A model generated the notes under the pieces. It did no database searches and was not told the DNA's origin. It was given only the letters and a program-made list of their open reading frames with translations. A DNA stretch of 64,000 nucleotides, taken from assembly GCF_004364125.1 (NCBI RefSeq), contig NZ_SNZV01000004.1, positions 186,001 through 250,000 of the forward strand, given 5' to 3'. The stretch comes from Sphingobacterium paludis. Lineage in GTDB: Bacteria > Bacteroidota > Bacteroidia > Sphingobacteriales > Sphingobacteriaceae. Within the stretch, counting starts at the first letter, position 1; the number at the start of each line of letters is the position of its first letter. Positions 53,916-63,061 of this stretch are shown here, piece by piece. A program made the position numbers and the translations under genes.

Positions 53916-54989
53916 ATGATTGGAATATTGACTTTTTCCCGATGCTATAATTACGGTGCTTTTCTTCAAGCGTACGCCTTACATCGATTTTTGCTGGAAC
54001 AGGGATACGATAATGAACTTATTGATTACAGGAGCCAGAAGAGCATCGATAATGAATTAAACGCGTTGTGGGCGGAGGGTAAAGGGAACATAGGGTTGAA
54101 GATAAGGATAGGATTAAAAATTTTGAAGTTTAGACTTTACCACAGTAAGTTTAAGAAAACGAAGCACTATTTCAACAGAGAAGAGCTGGCACAGAAACAT
54201 TACGATTTGGCCATCGTGGGGAGTGACCAGATATGGTGTTATACGAAGGAATGGGGCGGCGTTGATACTCCATACTTTTCGGATCAGCTTTCCGCAGATA
54301 GCATCATTTCCTACGCAGCGAGCATGGGGCCTGATAAGTATGACCAGCAGCATCCGCGAAGCATTGTGCGGCTGATGAAAAATTTTCATGCTTTAGGGGT
54401 GCGCGATACCAATTCCTATAAATTTGCGCAACAACTGAATCCTACAACGCCTACGCTGGTCTTGGACCCCACCCTAATCTATTCCTTTGAAAAGGAAGTC
54501 AAACCTGTCAACCGTAAAAAGTATATTTTGTTTTATTCAGACGGCTTGCTTCCAGATGAAAAGACGCTGATTACCCTTAAAAAAGTGGCCAAGAAAAAGG
54601 GACTACAAATCGTTTCCATCGGTAAGCATTTTGAATGGGCCGATGTGAATGTAGTTTGTCCATCCCCATTTCGTTGGATGGGGTATATCAAGAATGCGGA
54701 CTTTGTCTTTACCTGTATGTACCATGGTTTGCTCTTTTCGATAAAATTCAATAGACAATTTGCTATGTTTCTCATCCCAGAGCGAGAGAACAAATGTTTG
54801 GACTTTCTGAAGCGATGCGGCTTAGCGAATCGGGTGGTTAAAGAAGCGGATCAACTTTTTGCGTTAGTAGATACTAAAATAGACTATTTGCCAGTAAATA
54901 GCTTTCTGCAAGAGCAGCAGGCCCTATCAACCACATTCCTGATCCAAAATGTAGCAGACATTACGGTTGTTGAGCATGCGGAGGGGTAG
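53916..54989 (+). CDS. Polysaccharide pyruvyl transferase family protein
   Basis: The 357-residue protein starts MIGILTFSRCYNYGAFLQAY, then ALHRFL, the typical entry of the pyruvyltransferase family. LAIVGSDQIWCYTKEWGGVD, SYAASMG and FVFTCMYHGLLFSIKFNRQF are further marks. These enzymes transfer pyruvate from phosphoenolpyruvate to a sugar as a ketal, adding negative charge to surface glycans. Members with this start are often next to F420-hydrogenase-beta-like proteins, as here (60809). It lies 53 bases after the ligase gene and probably shares its transcript. Confidence 0.9.
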   Translation: MIGILTFSRCYNYGAFLQAYALHRFLLEQGYDNELIDYRSQKSIDNELNALWAEGKGNIGLKIRIGLKILKFRLYHSKFKKTKHYFNREELAQKHYDLAIVGSDQIWCYTKEWGGVDTPYFSDQLSADSIISYAASMGPDKYDQQHPRSIVRLMKNFHALGVRDTNSYKFAQQLNPTTPTLVLDPTLIYSFEKEVKPVNRKKYILFYSDGLLPDEKTLITLKKVAKKKGLQIVSIGKHFEWADVNVVCPSPFRWMGYIKNADFVFTCMYHGLLFSIKFNRQFAMFLIPERENKCLDFLKRCGLANRVVKEADQLFALVDTKIDYLPVNSFLQEQQALSTTFLIQNVADITVVEHAEG

Positions 54990-55254
54990 ACAGCTTAATT
55001 GTTACGTGTCGATGGGAATGCATTTTTATGCAATTTTTACCCCAAATATATACATGTTCGCTCTGTTTTTCATGACATTAACCGAATTCCGATGATATTT
55101 TTTGCGTTTTTTTGCGTATTTGGTTTTTTATTTATATTCTTACATGAGAATTAGAAAAAGTCTGTTGGCTATCCCAATATGGGAGCTTCTGACCATCTAT
55201 AAACTAATAGGCCATATCGTAATGGAAACGTAAAAGGCCGACAACTTATTTGTT

Positions 55255-56445
55255 ATGAAAATTCAAAAAATCAGTTTATTTATCTGTTTATTCTTATTGG
55301 TTTCGAAGCCCTCCATTTCGCAAATTATCCCGGGTGCAGATCGGATAACCGAATACCTCGACTACCTCAAAGGGAAGCGGATCGGAATGGTGGTGAACCC
55401 AACTTCCCGGATAGGCGACAAGCCTAGCGTGGATAGCCTACTCGCCTTAGGTGTCAATATTGTTAAGGTGTTTGGTCCGGAGCACGGGTTTCGTGGAGAT
55501 GTCGGAGCCGGCGTTAAAGTAAAGGATGCTGTTGATCCGATCACGGGCGTGAAGGTTGTGTCGCTGTATGGGAAGACCAACAAGCCAACAAAGGAAATGC
55601 TGGAAGATGTTGACTTAATGATTTTCGATATCCAAGATATTGGCGTTCGCTATTTCACCTATCTTGCCACGATGCACCGGGTAATGGAAGCTTGTGCGGA
55701 GCATGGAAAGGAGCTACTCATCCTAGATAGGCCGAATCCAAATGGATATTTTGTGGATGGTCCGATATTGGATATGGCTTATAAATCTGGCATAGGTATG
55801 CATCCGGTTCCTATCACACATGGAATGACTGTGGGCGAATATGCGCATATGATCAATGGTGAAGGGTGGTTAGCTAACGGTATTACATGCAAAATAAAGG
55901 TTATTCCTGTCGCAAATTATTCGCACGATATGGAATACATACCTCCGGTGAATATGTCGCCGAATATCAACACGTACCAAGCTGTTGTCTTATATCCGGC
56001 AACCTGTCTTTTTGAAGGCACTGTATTAAGCGAAGGTAGGGGCACCATGTTTCCATTTACCGTGATTGGCGCTCCCGAATTTAAAAATGTTTATGACTTT
56101 TCATTCACCCCTAAAAGTATAAAAAACATGAGTGCTACGCCAATTCATTTGGGAAAGAAATGCTATGGTTTAGACTTGAGAAATGTAGACTTGAAGAGCG
56201 TCAGAGAAGCAAAGGCAATAAACCTGTCATGGCTTATCGAGACGTATAACAAATATCCTAATAAACAGATCTTTTTTGATAACAAGCAGAGCAAGGAAAT
56301 TGTGGTCTTTGATAAATTGGCTGGAGGGCCTCTGCTGAAACAACAGATAATGGATGGTATGAGCGAAGAAGAAATACGTGAAAGCTGGAAACCAGGGCTT
56401 GAGAAGTATAAGCTGATTCGTAACAAATACCTATTATATCAATAA
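55255..56445 (+). CDS. DUF1343 protein, second NamZ-type exo-muramidase
   Basis: The 396-residue protein has a signal peptide (MKIQKISLFICLFLLVSKPS) cleaved near SQIIPG and is not a lipoprotein, unlike the paralogue at 43028. NamZ marks are KVFGPEHGFRGDVGAGVKVK, MIFDIQDIGVRYFTYLATMH, LDRPNPNGYFVDGPILDMAY and LFEGTVLSEGRGTMFPFTVI. It should release MurNAc from the non-reducing end of peptidoglycan fragments in the periplasm. A TonB-dependent receptor starts 104 bases downstream. Having two forms, one lipid-anchored and one soluble, suggests a two-step degradation outside and inside the outer membrane. Confidence 0.9.
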   Translation: MKIQKISLFICLFLLVSKPSISQIIPGADRITEYLDYLKGKRIGMVVNPTSRIGDKPSVDSLLALGVNIVKVFGPEHGFRGDVGAGVKVKDAVDPITGVKVVSLYGKTNKPTKEMLEDVDLMIFDIQDIGVRYFTYLATMHRVMEACAEHGKELLILDRPNPNGYFVDGPILDMAYKSGIGMHPVPITHGMTVGEYAHMINGEGWLANGITCKIKVIPVANYSHDMEYIPPVNMSPNINTYQAVVLYPATCLFEGTVLSEGRGTMFPFTVIGAPEFKNVYDFSFTPKSIKNMSATPIHLGKKCYGLDLRNVDLKSVREAKAINLSWLIETYNKYPNKQIFFDNKQSKEIVVFDKLAGGPLLKQQIMDGMSEEEIRESWKPGLEKYKLIRNKYLLYQ

Positions 56446-56549
56446 CTATTTGCAGGATCAGATCCTTCGCGGCTCATGAGCGTAGCGCGGAGCATACTGT
56501 TTGCTCCAACTATCTGCGGCACCAACATTTCTCTAATTCAACGGGGTAC

Positions 56550-58985
56550 ATGACGTTCACTCAAACATTTCGATATTTATTGCTGGTGCTTTGTTTTTTC
56601 ATAAGCATTGGCACATTCGGGCAAGATTTCAAGCATCAGGTTATCGGAAAGGTTGTGGCTCAAGATTTGGCGCCGATCTCCGCAGCGACGGTGACGCTAA
56701 CGGACGGTGCGCGGAACATTATCGCCACTGCCGTGACTGATAGTTTGGGCGCATTCACGCTTCGTTTCCACGAAACCGACGCGGATCATCGCATCACGGT
56801 GCGCCATCTCGGATATCAGGAATATACGTATGCTATGCGGGAGGGGCACACCAAAGACCTAGGGACAATTCAGCTCATCGCTTTAAAAAATGTGCTAAGC
56901 GCAGTTGAAGTCAAGGCAAAGCCAAAACTAATTGAAGTGAGTGGGGGGACCATTATCTACAACGTGGAAAACTCAATCGGCGGTAAAGATGTTTCTGCGC
57001 TGGAAGCGTTAAAACGCGCGCCAGGGGTATATGTTGAGAATGAAAGTGCTATTACCTTAAATGGGAAAGGCGGTGTTCAGATATTGATCGATGGAAGGCA
57101 AACGTATCTATCGGGTAGCGAGCTTACTGATTTACTTAAATCCATTTCATCCAATGACCTCAAGTCTATAGAAGTTATCAATAGCCCCACGGCAAAGTTT
57201 GATGCATCGGGTGCAGCGGGCATTATCAATATCAAAACAAAAAAGAATCAGATCACAGGCTTAAACGGAAATATAACCAGTGCCGTGGCCTATGGAATTA
57301 GTCCGAAACAGCTCCAAAATATGTCCGTAAATTACAGGGTAGATAAAATAAATGTATTTGGAAGCTATAACCATACGCTAGGAAACTACAATTATATTTA
57401 CGGGTCTGATCGAACCCAGAATGGAAAAAACTATACGAGCGATACGGATGACATTGATAAGCGTCAAAAAATGTCGACGAGAATGGGCATAGATTATTTT
57501 CTGAACGAGAAGAACACAATCGGTTTTTTGGCAAATGGTAATTTTATCTTCGGTGGTGGTATAACCGATACGCGAACGGAAATCAGGACATTACCATCTA
57601 CGGTTATTGAGGAAACGTTGGATGCGGTGAACGATTACTATGGGCAAGGTACCAGTCGTTATAACTTTAATTTGAACTACCGCTATGAGGATACCCTGGG
57701 ACGCACGTTACAGGTAAATGCCGATTACGGCTTATTTGACAAATGGAACAAAAACCTGCAATCAAATACGTACAGAAACAGGCAGGGCCTCATTACGGAA
57801 GACAATCTGTACCGAACATTGAATGACATCGATATCGATATGATGGGTGTTCAGATCGACTACAGCACAAAACTTTGGGAAGGTGTTTTGGAAGCCGGAC
57901 TTAAATATTCGCAGGTTGGTTCTGCAAATGACTCGCGTTTTTTTCATGTTATGCCTACCATAGACAGTTTGGATAACCGACGCTCGAATGATTTCAACTT
58001 TACGGAAAAGATTTCCAGCGCCTATGTAGATTACAAACGAACGATGAATAATTGGTCTTTCCAGGGAGGTCTGCGCTTAGAACTCGCGAATTCGGAGGGT
58101 CTTCTGTCGTATAGGGAAGATGGGAAAGACATGAACAACGTTATCAACCGAAAATTCACGAACCTTTTCCCCTTTCTCTCGGTAACGAAACCACTTGGCG
58201 CTAATCAGAACTTGTCGTTGTCTTACGCCAAACGTATTGAGCGGCCCGCTTACCCAGATTTGAATCCATTTATTTACATGCTGGACGAGCTTTCGTTTTG
58301 GCAAGGCAATCCCTTTCTAAATCCCCAATTGACGCATCGGCTTACGTTGCTTTACTCCTTAAAAAATGCAACAGTTGTCACGTTCAACGTTGCTTATTCT
58401 GACCAGTTTAATGCGAAAGTGACAGACACGCTAGAGACGGAAAAGATTGTGATGATCAGTAGAAACGTTGGCACGCAAAAGCATTGGTCGTTAGCACTAA
58501 CCCAAAATTATTCGCCCAAGCCATGGTGGGAGCTGTCATTCAATGGTTTGCTGTACTATATCCAAAATGATGTGTCTTTTGATGATTACAGAAACCTAAA
58601 CTTACGGCAGGTCGCTGGTCGCGTGAGCCTGTTACAAACCTTTCGTCTTCCTTTTGCTATGAAAGCGGAAATCGCGGCCACCTATAATTCGAATAGGTTA
58701 AGTGGAGCAAACATTTTTGCCAAAGCCATCAGCCAGGTCGACGTCGGCGTTCAAAAGTCTTTGTTGAAAGATAAAGCGTCATTAAGGATTGCCGTTACAG
58801 ACATATACAAGGGCAACCAAAGCAGAAGCAACCAAAGTTTTCCTGGTTTTCAATCAAGCAACTACGGATACTTCGAGTCGCAGCAGGTGCGCCTCAGCTT
58901 CAGTTACAATTTTAGCAAAGGCCAATCCAGCGCCCAGCGTACGCGAAAATCGGCTTTAGAAAGCGAGAGCGGAAGAATTCAATAG
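56550..58985 (+). CDS. TonB-dependent receptor of the outer-membrane beta-barrel type
   Basis: The 811-residue protein has a signal peptide (MTFTQTFRYLLLVLCFFISI) and a carboxypeptidase-like domain (VIGKVVAQDLAPISAATVTL). A plug domain follows: ALEALKRAPGVYVENESAIT and KGGVQILIDGRQTYLSG, then SIEVINSPTAKFDASGAAGI. The barrel ends SFSYNFSKG and a short basic tail. This is the family often called outer membrane beta-barrel protein, not SusC, and it has no SusD partner. Ligand unknown; siderophores, peptides or oligosaccharides are possible. It follows the second NamZ gene and ends 5 bases from a convergent gene. Confidence 0.9.
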   Translation: MTFTQTFRYLLLVLCFFISIGTFGQDFKHQVIGKVVAQDLAPISAATVTLTDGARNIIATAVTDSLGAFTLRFHETDADHRITVRHLGYQEYTYAMREGHTKDLGTIQLIALKNVLSAVEVKAKPKLIEVSGGTIIYNVENSIGGKDVSALEALKRAPGVYVENESAITLNGKGGVQILIDGRQTYLSGSELTDLLKSISSNDLKSIEVINSPTAKFDASGAAGIINIKTKKNQITGLNGNITSAVAYGISPKQLQNMSVNYRVDKINVFGSYNHTLGNYNYIYGSDRTQNGKNYTSDTDDIDKRQKMSTRMGIDYFLNEKNTIGFLANGNFIFGGGITDTRTEIRTLPSTVIEETLDAVNDYYGQGTSRYNFNLNYRYEDTLGRTLQVNADYGLFDKWNKNLQSNTYRNRQGLITEDNLYRTLNDIDIDMMGVQIDYSTKLWEGVLEAGLKYSQVGSANDSRFFHVMPTIDSLDNRRSNDFNFTEKISSAYVDYKRTMNNWSFQGGLRLELANSEGLLSYREDGKDMNNVINRKFTNLFPFLSVTKPLGANQNLSLSYAKRIERPAYPDLNPFIYMLDELSFWQGNPFLNPQLTHRLTLLYSLKNATVVTFNVAYSDQFNAKVTDTLETEKIVMISRNVGTQKHWSLALTQNYSPKPWWELSFNGLLYYIQNDVSFDDYRNLNLRQVAGRVSLLQTFRLPFAMKAEIAATYNSNRLSGANIFAKAISQVDVGVQKSLLKDKASLRIAVTDIYKGNQSRSNQSFPGFQSSNYGYFESQQVRLSFSYNFSKGQSSAQRTRKSALESESGRIQ

Positions 58986-58990
58986 CTATA

Positions 58991-59731
58991 TCAGTCCCCC
59001 TTATCAAATTGTATCGTTCCATAGATTGAATTATCCCAGGCTGGATTCGTTTTGGTTTCATCGGCCCAGGTGATGATGCTTTTCCTTCGCGATATTGCTC
59101 CTGGCATCATGGGGTCGCCATCATTATCAATAACGTTTAATTCGAACCGAATACTTTCGTCTTTTGAGGGGTGAATGCCTAGTAAGCCCCACGGGATGCT
59201 ACATTCATAGAGATAGCCATCTTCATATTTTTTATAAGAAGACTTGATTGCTGAAAATGGTCCTGTTGCGGTCCTTTCTTGCCCACTCAAGCTAATCGTG
59301 TCTGCTCCATAGGTTAGCCGAAAGTAGTTGAGGGTGTTTTCCTTCTTATCTTTTAAGCCATTATTGAAATAAAACTCGATGCCATCAAGCTCTTTGATGC
59401 GAAGGTCGTACATTTTTTCGACCGCCGTCGTCGCATACATGACAAAGGGTTTGTCATCTCGGATTTTAACTAAGAAATACAGGTATTCCGAATCCCACAG
59501 GCCTTTAAAACTTGCTTCCAAGTCTTTTGGATCCATGACGCCAGTCAACGGAAATCTCCTGTTGGGCAGAGGTTCCCAATCGCAATTCTCCCAATAGGGA
59601 TCCATATCGGCGTCAATGATGATTTGTTGATCAGTCTCCTTCAGCGCGAGCGTTTTCATATTTCCTTTGCCGCAGCAGCAAAGTGCTAGTAAACCTGCAG
59701 TGGCACAAAAGGTAATTAATCTTGTTTTCAT
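58991..59731 (-). CDS. CBM9-like carbohydrate-binding lipoprotein
   Basis: The 246-residue lipoprotein has signal MKTRLITFCATAGLLALCCC and a lipid anchor cysteine near residue 18-20. The mature domain has the CBM9/DOMON-like beta-sandwich: IIIDADMDPYWENCDWEPLP, then FKGLWDSEYLYFLVKIRDDK and ELDGIEFYFNNGLKDKK, and ECSIPWGLLGIHPSKDESIR. Such domains bind sugar chain ends or heme-like ligands; without a catalytic domain it is probably a surface binding protein. It lies 9 bases after an SGNH hydrolase gene, which suggests the two act on the same glycan. Confidence 0.85.
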   Translation of the reverse strand: MKTRLITFCATAGLLALCCCGKGNMKTLALKETDQQIIIDADMDPYWENCDWEPLPNRRFPLTGVMDPKDLEASFKGLWDSEYLYFLVKIRDDKPFVMYATTAVEKMYDLRIKELDGIEFYFNNGLKDKKENTLNYFRLTYGADTISLSGQERTATGPFSAIKSSYKKYEDGYLYECSIPWGLLGIHPSKDESIRFELNVIDNDGDPMMPGAISRRKSIITWADETKTNPAWDNSIYGTIQFDKGD

Positions 59732-59740
59732 AAGGTGCGT

Positions 59741-60772
59741 TTAAGGTTCTAGGAAGAAGTTGTTTCGGGTTAGCGAGTCAAATAAGGCATTCGCGATCAT
59801 GGCATGTCCGCTTTCGTTGATGTGGCTATCAGGATGAGAAATGTTCTTAGGTTCAAACTTTAAATTCAAAAACAAACTGTGTACGCCGTGCTGATTAAAA
59901 TAATCAGACAGATTATTTTTTTCCAAATAGTAGGAAACGTGTATCAGCTTAGCTCCATGCTGCTGTGCCAGATCCTGCGCGGTCTTCAATAGCTCCATCG
60001 TCGTTGCGGTACTCATATAATGTTCTTCCATCTCGTTACCGCGCGCTATCTTGTCTCGATACACCCGCATGAGCGTAGCGCGGTGTGATTTCCAAAAATC
60101 ATTGATTTCCGCTCGGCAAAATGCACGGTATATGTAAGAGCAGTTGTAGAAAAACTTGAACATTTCCATATCCTCTAACTCGTCGACCATACCTTTAGCG
60201 ATCGTTCTTGTCGAATCATTCGTGTAGGTTATCAAATAGTCTTTGTAAACATCTCTTTCCATAGCACCGATACTTAACGGAAAACTCATTTCAAAGAGTA
60301 TGAGATCTGGCTGATAAGCCAGCATGTCCGACTCCAGAATTTTTAGATTAGCAAGTCCTCTTCCTAATCCATCCATACTGAAATTAATGACCTCAACCTT
60401 CGTCGCTGTTTTATTGAATAGATCTTGGAGTTGAACGGAATAATTTTTCTCGCCATCCATGTAGATCCCCGTTGCGAACGATGCACCAACCACGGCTATA
60501 CGTGTGGTGCCAGGTTCTTTCTCTTGCCTTACTTCCGTATTGTAAAGGCCATGTGTATTGATCTTTACATGTCTTTTTGCAATTCCAGGCTTACTGAGGA
60601 AACCCTCGCTTGAGGGAATATGTCGATAAGCGATTGTACTATCCGGTTGGAAGATAAGGGGTGAAGCTTGATCTTTTAACTCTTCCCGGTAATACATTCT
60701 AAAGAAAACTTCGGCGACTACGAGTATCACTAACACAGTAATCAAGGAAAATTTAATGGTTTTTTTCATCAT
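59741..60772 (-). CDS. SGNH/GDSL-family hydrolase, membrane anchored
   Basis: The 343-residue protein has an N-terminal membrane anchor (IKFSLITVLVILVVAEVFFR) and an extracytoplasmic SGNH domain. Block I reads AVVGASFATG, with the nucleophilic serine in a GAS context in place of GDS, and the C-terminal block has HPDSHINESGHAMIANAL with the Asp and His. NFSMDGLG provides the block II glycine. Such proteins add or remove O-acetyl groups on glycans. It sits between an iron-sulfur protein gene (36 bases) and the CBM9 lipoprotein gene (9 bases) on one minus-strand operon. Confidence 0.85.
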   Translation of the reverse strand: MMKKTIKFSLITVLVILVVAEVFFRMYYREELKDQASPLIFQPDSTIAYRHIPSSEGFLSKPGIAKRHVKINTHGLYNTEVRQEKEPGTTRIAVVGASFATGIYMDGEKNYSVQLQDLFNKTATKVEVINFSMDGLGRGLANLKILESDMLAYQPDLILFEMSFPLSIGAMERDVYKDYLITYTNDSTRTIAKGMVDELEDMEMFKFFYNCSYIYRAFCRAEINDFWKSHRATLMRVYRDKIARGNEMEEHYMSTATTMELLKTAQDLAQQHGAKLIHVSYYLEKNNLSDYFNQHGVHSLFLNLKFEPKNISHPDSHINESGHAMIANALFDSLTRNNFFLEP

Positions 60773-60808
60773 GACATGGTATGGGTGCTATGCGTCATCT
60801 CGGTATAT

Positions 60809-62509
60809 CTAGCTTACCGGCTGTTTTAAAAACCGGCTGATAAGGATCACATTGGTTACAACAAATATAGAATATAAACCAGCGTAGGGCGAGGCAGATT
60901 TGTAAATGGCTAAAAGAATCATGGCGGAGGTTAACGAAATGCCAAAGAGATCAAAGTATACGCTTTTTAAACGTTTCTTTGTCGTGGCTATAAAAGCAGG
61001 AATAAGAAAAAGTGATAGCATGATGGGATATCCGACAGCGTGATACCCTACATCGCTATGGTATTCCATGCTGGAGATAACTGGAGATACAAGAAATAGG
61101 CTTATGGCAACGTTTGTCATTAGGGCCAGAAACAGCCCTTTCAATCCCATCAATACAGTGGCCAACATTACCCGATGATAGATTATTTTCTGGTACACTG
61201 CGCCAATTACCTTTGCCCACACTAGGTAGAAACGGGGTTGCTTCATGTTGGTGGAAGCAAGATACATTTTGTGGCTCCAAAAGGATATCGAATACCGCAA
61301 CCCGTAGCCGATACGTCTCGAGAGCGGAATGTCTCGATATCTTGGGGCAACACGCTTTTTTAACGCGGTTTTAGGCGACCTTTTTGCCAATCGAAACGAA
61401 AGCCCCTCGCGGCGATGCCGGATGCCTGCAGCTTGGGTTTTTTCAATAAATGCAGCGTCCACTACGGTAAGGCTCAACTCATCCGCAGCAAGACCTGCCT
61501 CTATTAAATCTTGCAGCTTTCTATTGCGCACAATGACGACGTTGGTACCCCTGTAATCGGAAGAGTAGGGTTCTATCCAAGCATCCCCAAATGAGATATC
61601 TGCTGTTTCAGAAACCACATCATCACAAAAGTTGCAGGCTTGATTCATAAAAAAGCCGGCGCCCCAATCGCCATCGGCCATTAACTCCCAATTCTTTTCT
61701 ATCGGTTTTTCTGCCGAGCGGAAGAACTTTGCAAAATAAAGATTAGCGGGTCTACCTTCTTTCTTTGATCTGAAATCGATAGAAGACACCGATTTAAAAT
61801 CGAGCTGAGCTTGCATAGCGAAACTCTCCACCATTTTGCTGCTTTTCATATGACCGCAGAACAAGCCCAATGTATACGGTATACGTTCTTTAAACACAGG
61901 ATAGGTGGCACGTAATAAATGTACTGCTTTGATAAAACAAGGTATCCCGACAACGGCATATCTCCCTGGGCTATCCGCAATCAGCTTTAAGACATCAGCC
62001 ATTTCTGTGGGGTAGTACCTGGATTTTGCCCCTTGGGCAATCTCGTCCAAACTGCTTGAAATGCGATATGAAAACAGGGGCGATTGACTGTCTGTTGTTG
62101 GCGCGGCAACAACGTGCACTAAACCATCAATCAGTCCTCGCTCTAATAAAGCAGATGCTACCCAGCTCACCATTCCGCCGGAGCTTCCATTTTTTCTGAA
62201 GGAATCTTTTTTACTAAAGCCTACGTAGGCCTGTTCATATCGGCCAATAGTGGTGCTAACTTCTGCTGCATTGGGAAAATTCTGCAACGCGATCTGGTCT
62301 TCGTTGATTGCCAATGGGGAGAAGGGGCAGGTTGCGCTGAGCGCTTGAGATGGGGTGTCGAACCACTCCGATTGACCTTGCGGCTTAAGCTCACCATATT
62401 TATCAAATTGCATCGTTACACCATTTGCGCTGTACTGGGCAGCACAACTGCCACAGCCAATGCAGAGACCAGAGCCTATGATATCATTGGGGCTAATCAA
62501 TTTTTCCAT
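60809..62509 (-). CDS. F420-hydrogenase-beta-like Fe-S protein fused to a membrane domain
   Basis: The 566-residue protein begins with a ferredoxin-like part (GLCIGCGSCAAQ and SATCPFSPL), followed by the FrhB-type core. Visible are RKNGSSGGMVSWVASALLER, AVVGIPCFIKAVHLLRATYP, YTLGLFCGHMKSSKMVESFA, and ACNFCDDVVSETADISFGDA, with cysteines for Fe-S clusters. Related proteins in polysaccharide loci have unknown chemistry, perhaps flavin-dependent reduction of a sugar. The C-terminal 150 residues contain about four to five membrane segments (GLFLALMTNVAISLFLVSPV, PIMLSLFLIPAFIA, ISLTSAMILLAIYKS) that are not part of the usual family. First gene of the SGNH-CBM9 operon. Confidence 0.88.
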   Translation of the reverse strand: MEKLISPNDIIGSGLCIGCGSCAAQYSANGVTMQFDKYGELKPQGQSEWFDTPSQALSATCPFSPLAINEDQIALQNFPNAAEVSTTIGRYEQAYVGFSKKDSFRKNGSSGGMVSWVASALLERGLIDGLVHVVAAPTTDSQSPLFSYRISSSLDEIAQGAKSRYYPTEMADVLKLIADSPGRYAVVGIPCFIKAVHLLRATYPVFKERIPYTLGLFCGHMKSSKMVESFAMQAQLDFKSVSSIDFRSKKEGRPANLYFAKFFRSAEKPIEKNWELMADGDWGAGFFMNQACNFCDDVVSETADISFGDAWIEPYSSDYRGTNVVIVRNRKLQDLIEAGLAADELSLTVVDAAFIEKTQAAGIRHRREGLSFRLAKRSPKTALKKRVAPRYRDIPLSRRIGYGLRYSISFWSHKMYLASTNMKQPRFYLVWAKVIGAVYQKIIYHRVMLATVLMGLKGLFLALMTNVAISLFLVSPVISSMEYHSDVGYHAVGYPIMLSLFLIPAFIATTKKRLKSVYFDLFGISLTSAMILLAIYKSASPYAGLYSIFVVTNVILISRFLKQPVS

Positions 62510-62689
62510 ACATTCGATTCTCCTGTGGTTTTAATCAATCTTGGTTACCTAGCAATTTAAGCCTGTGATGCGTTCCCCACTCACGCTACTTTATGGACTT
62601 ATCAACATATAATTCATGCTGTTTTGAGCGAAAAAATATGAAATTTGCACACTTTAATTCATACTAAGGTAAGTATTTATTGTGTTATT

Positions 62690-62728
62690 TTATCCATAAA
62701 AATCTATCTAAAAAACTGTTATGGATAA
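62690..62728 (+). promoter_or_regulatory. Inverted repeat in the ACP promoter region
   Basis: TTATCCATAA (62690-62699) and TTATGGATAA (62719-62728) are perfect 10-base complements separated by 19 bases. A TAACTTTA box (62743-62750), one mismatch from TAnnTTTG, follows before the ACP start (62770). The arrangement fits an operator just upstream of the promoter. Confidence 0.55.
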
Positions 62729-62769
62729 TAAATAAATATCATTAACTTTAGTAGAATAAAGCTAAAATT

Positions 62770-63036
62770 ATGGATACAAATACAGAGTTCAATGAAAAAA
62801 TAGCTAAGGTGCTTAGCGCAATATTAGGAAGAGAAGTGCATGCCGATTCGCTAAATGATGATACCGACTTAATTGATGGCGTCGGATTAAATTCATTAGA
62901 TTTTTTGCAATTTATTCTCAAGCTTGAAAATGAATTTGATGTGGAGATAGATATTGAGAAGCTCGAATTGCGCTACTTCAAAAAAATGCGTGACCTCAAA
63001 AGTTTCATTGCTGAAGCTCAAGGTACTGCGCTTTAG
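62770..63036 (+). CDS. Acyl carrier protein
   Basis: The 88-residue acidic helical protein has the phosphopantetheine site DGVGLNSLDFLQFILKLENE with serine 42 in LNSLDF. It differs from housekeeping AcpP, which carries a DSLD motif, so it is a dedicated carrier protein. Helix IV ends DLKSFIAEAQ. It would be activated by the Sfp-type transferase (30546) and loaded by the AMP ligase (52453). It lies upstream of a GT4 gene by 25 bases and is divergent from the F420-beta-like operon. Exosortase-A loci also contain a dedicated ACP. The bound acyl group is unknown. Confidence 0.93.
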   Translation: MDTNTEFNEKIAKVLSAILGREVHADSLNDDTDLIDGVGLNSLDFLQFILKLENEFDVEIDIEKLELRYFKKMRDLKSFIAEAQGTAL

Positions 63037-63061
63037 TTGCCGAAAACGATAGCTTTCAAGA

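Noticed and set aside
56476..56490. 15-base sequence ATGAGCGTAGCGCGG repeated at 60069-60083
   Set aside because: One copy is in an intergenic region and the other in a coding sequence; with only two copies and no flanking similarity, chance or a minor repeat is enough to explain it.
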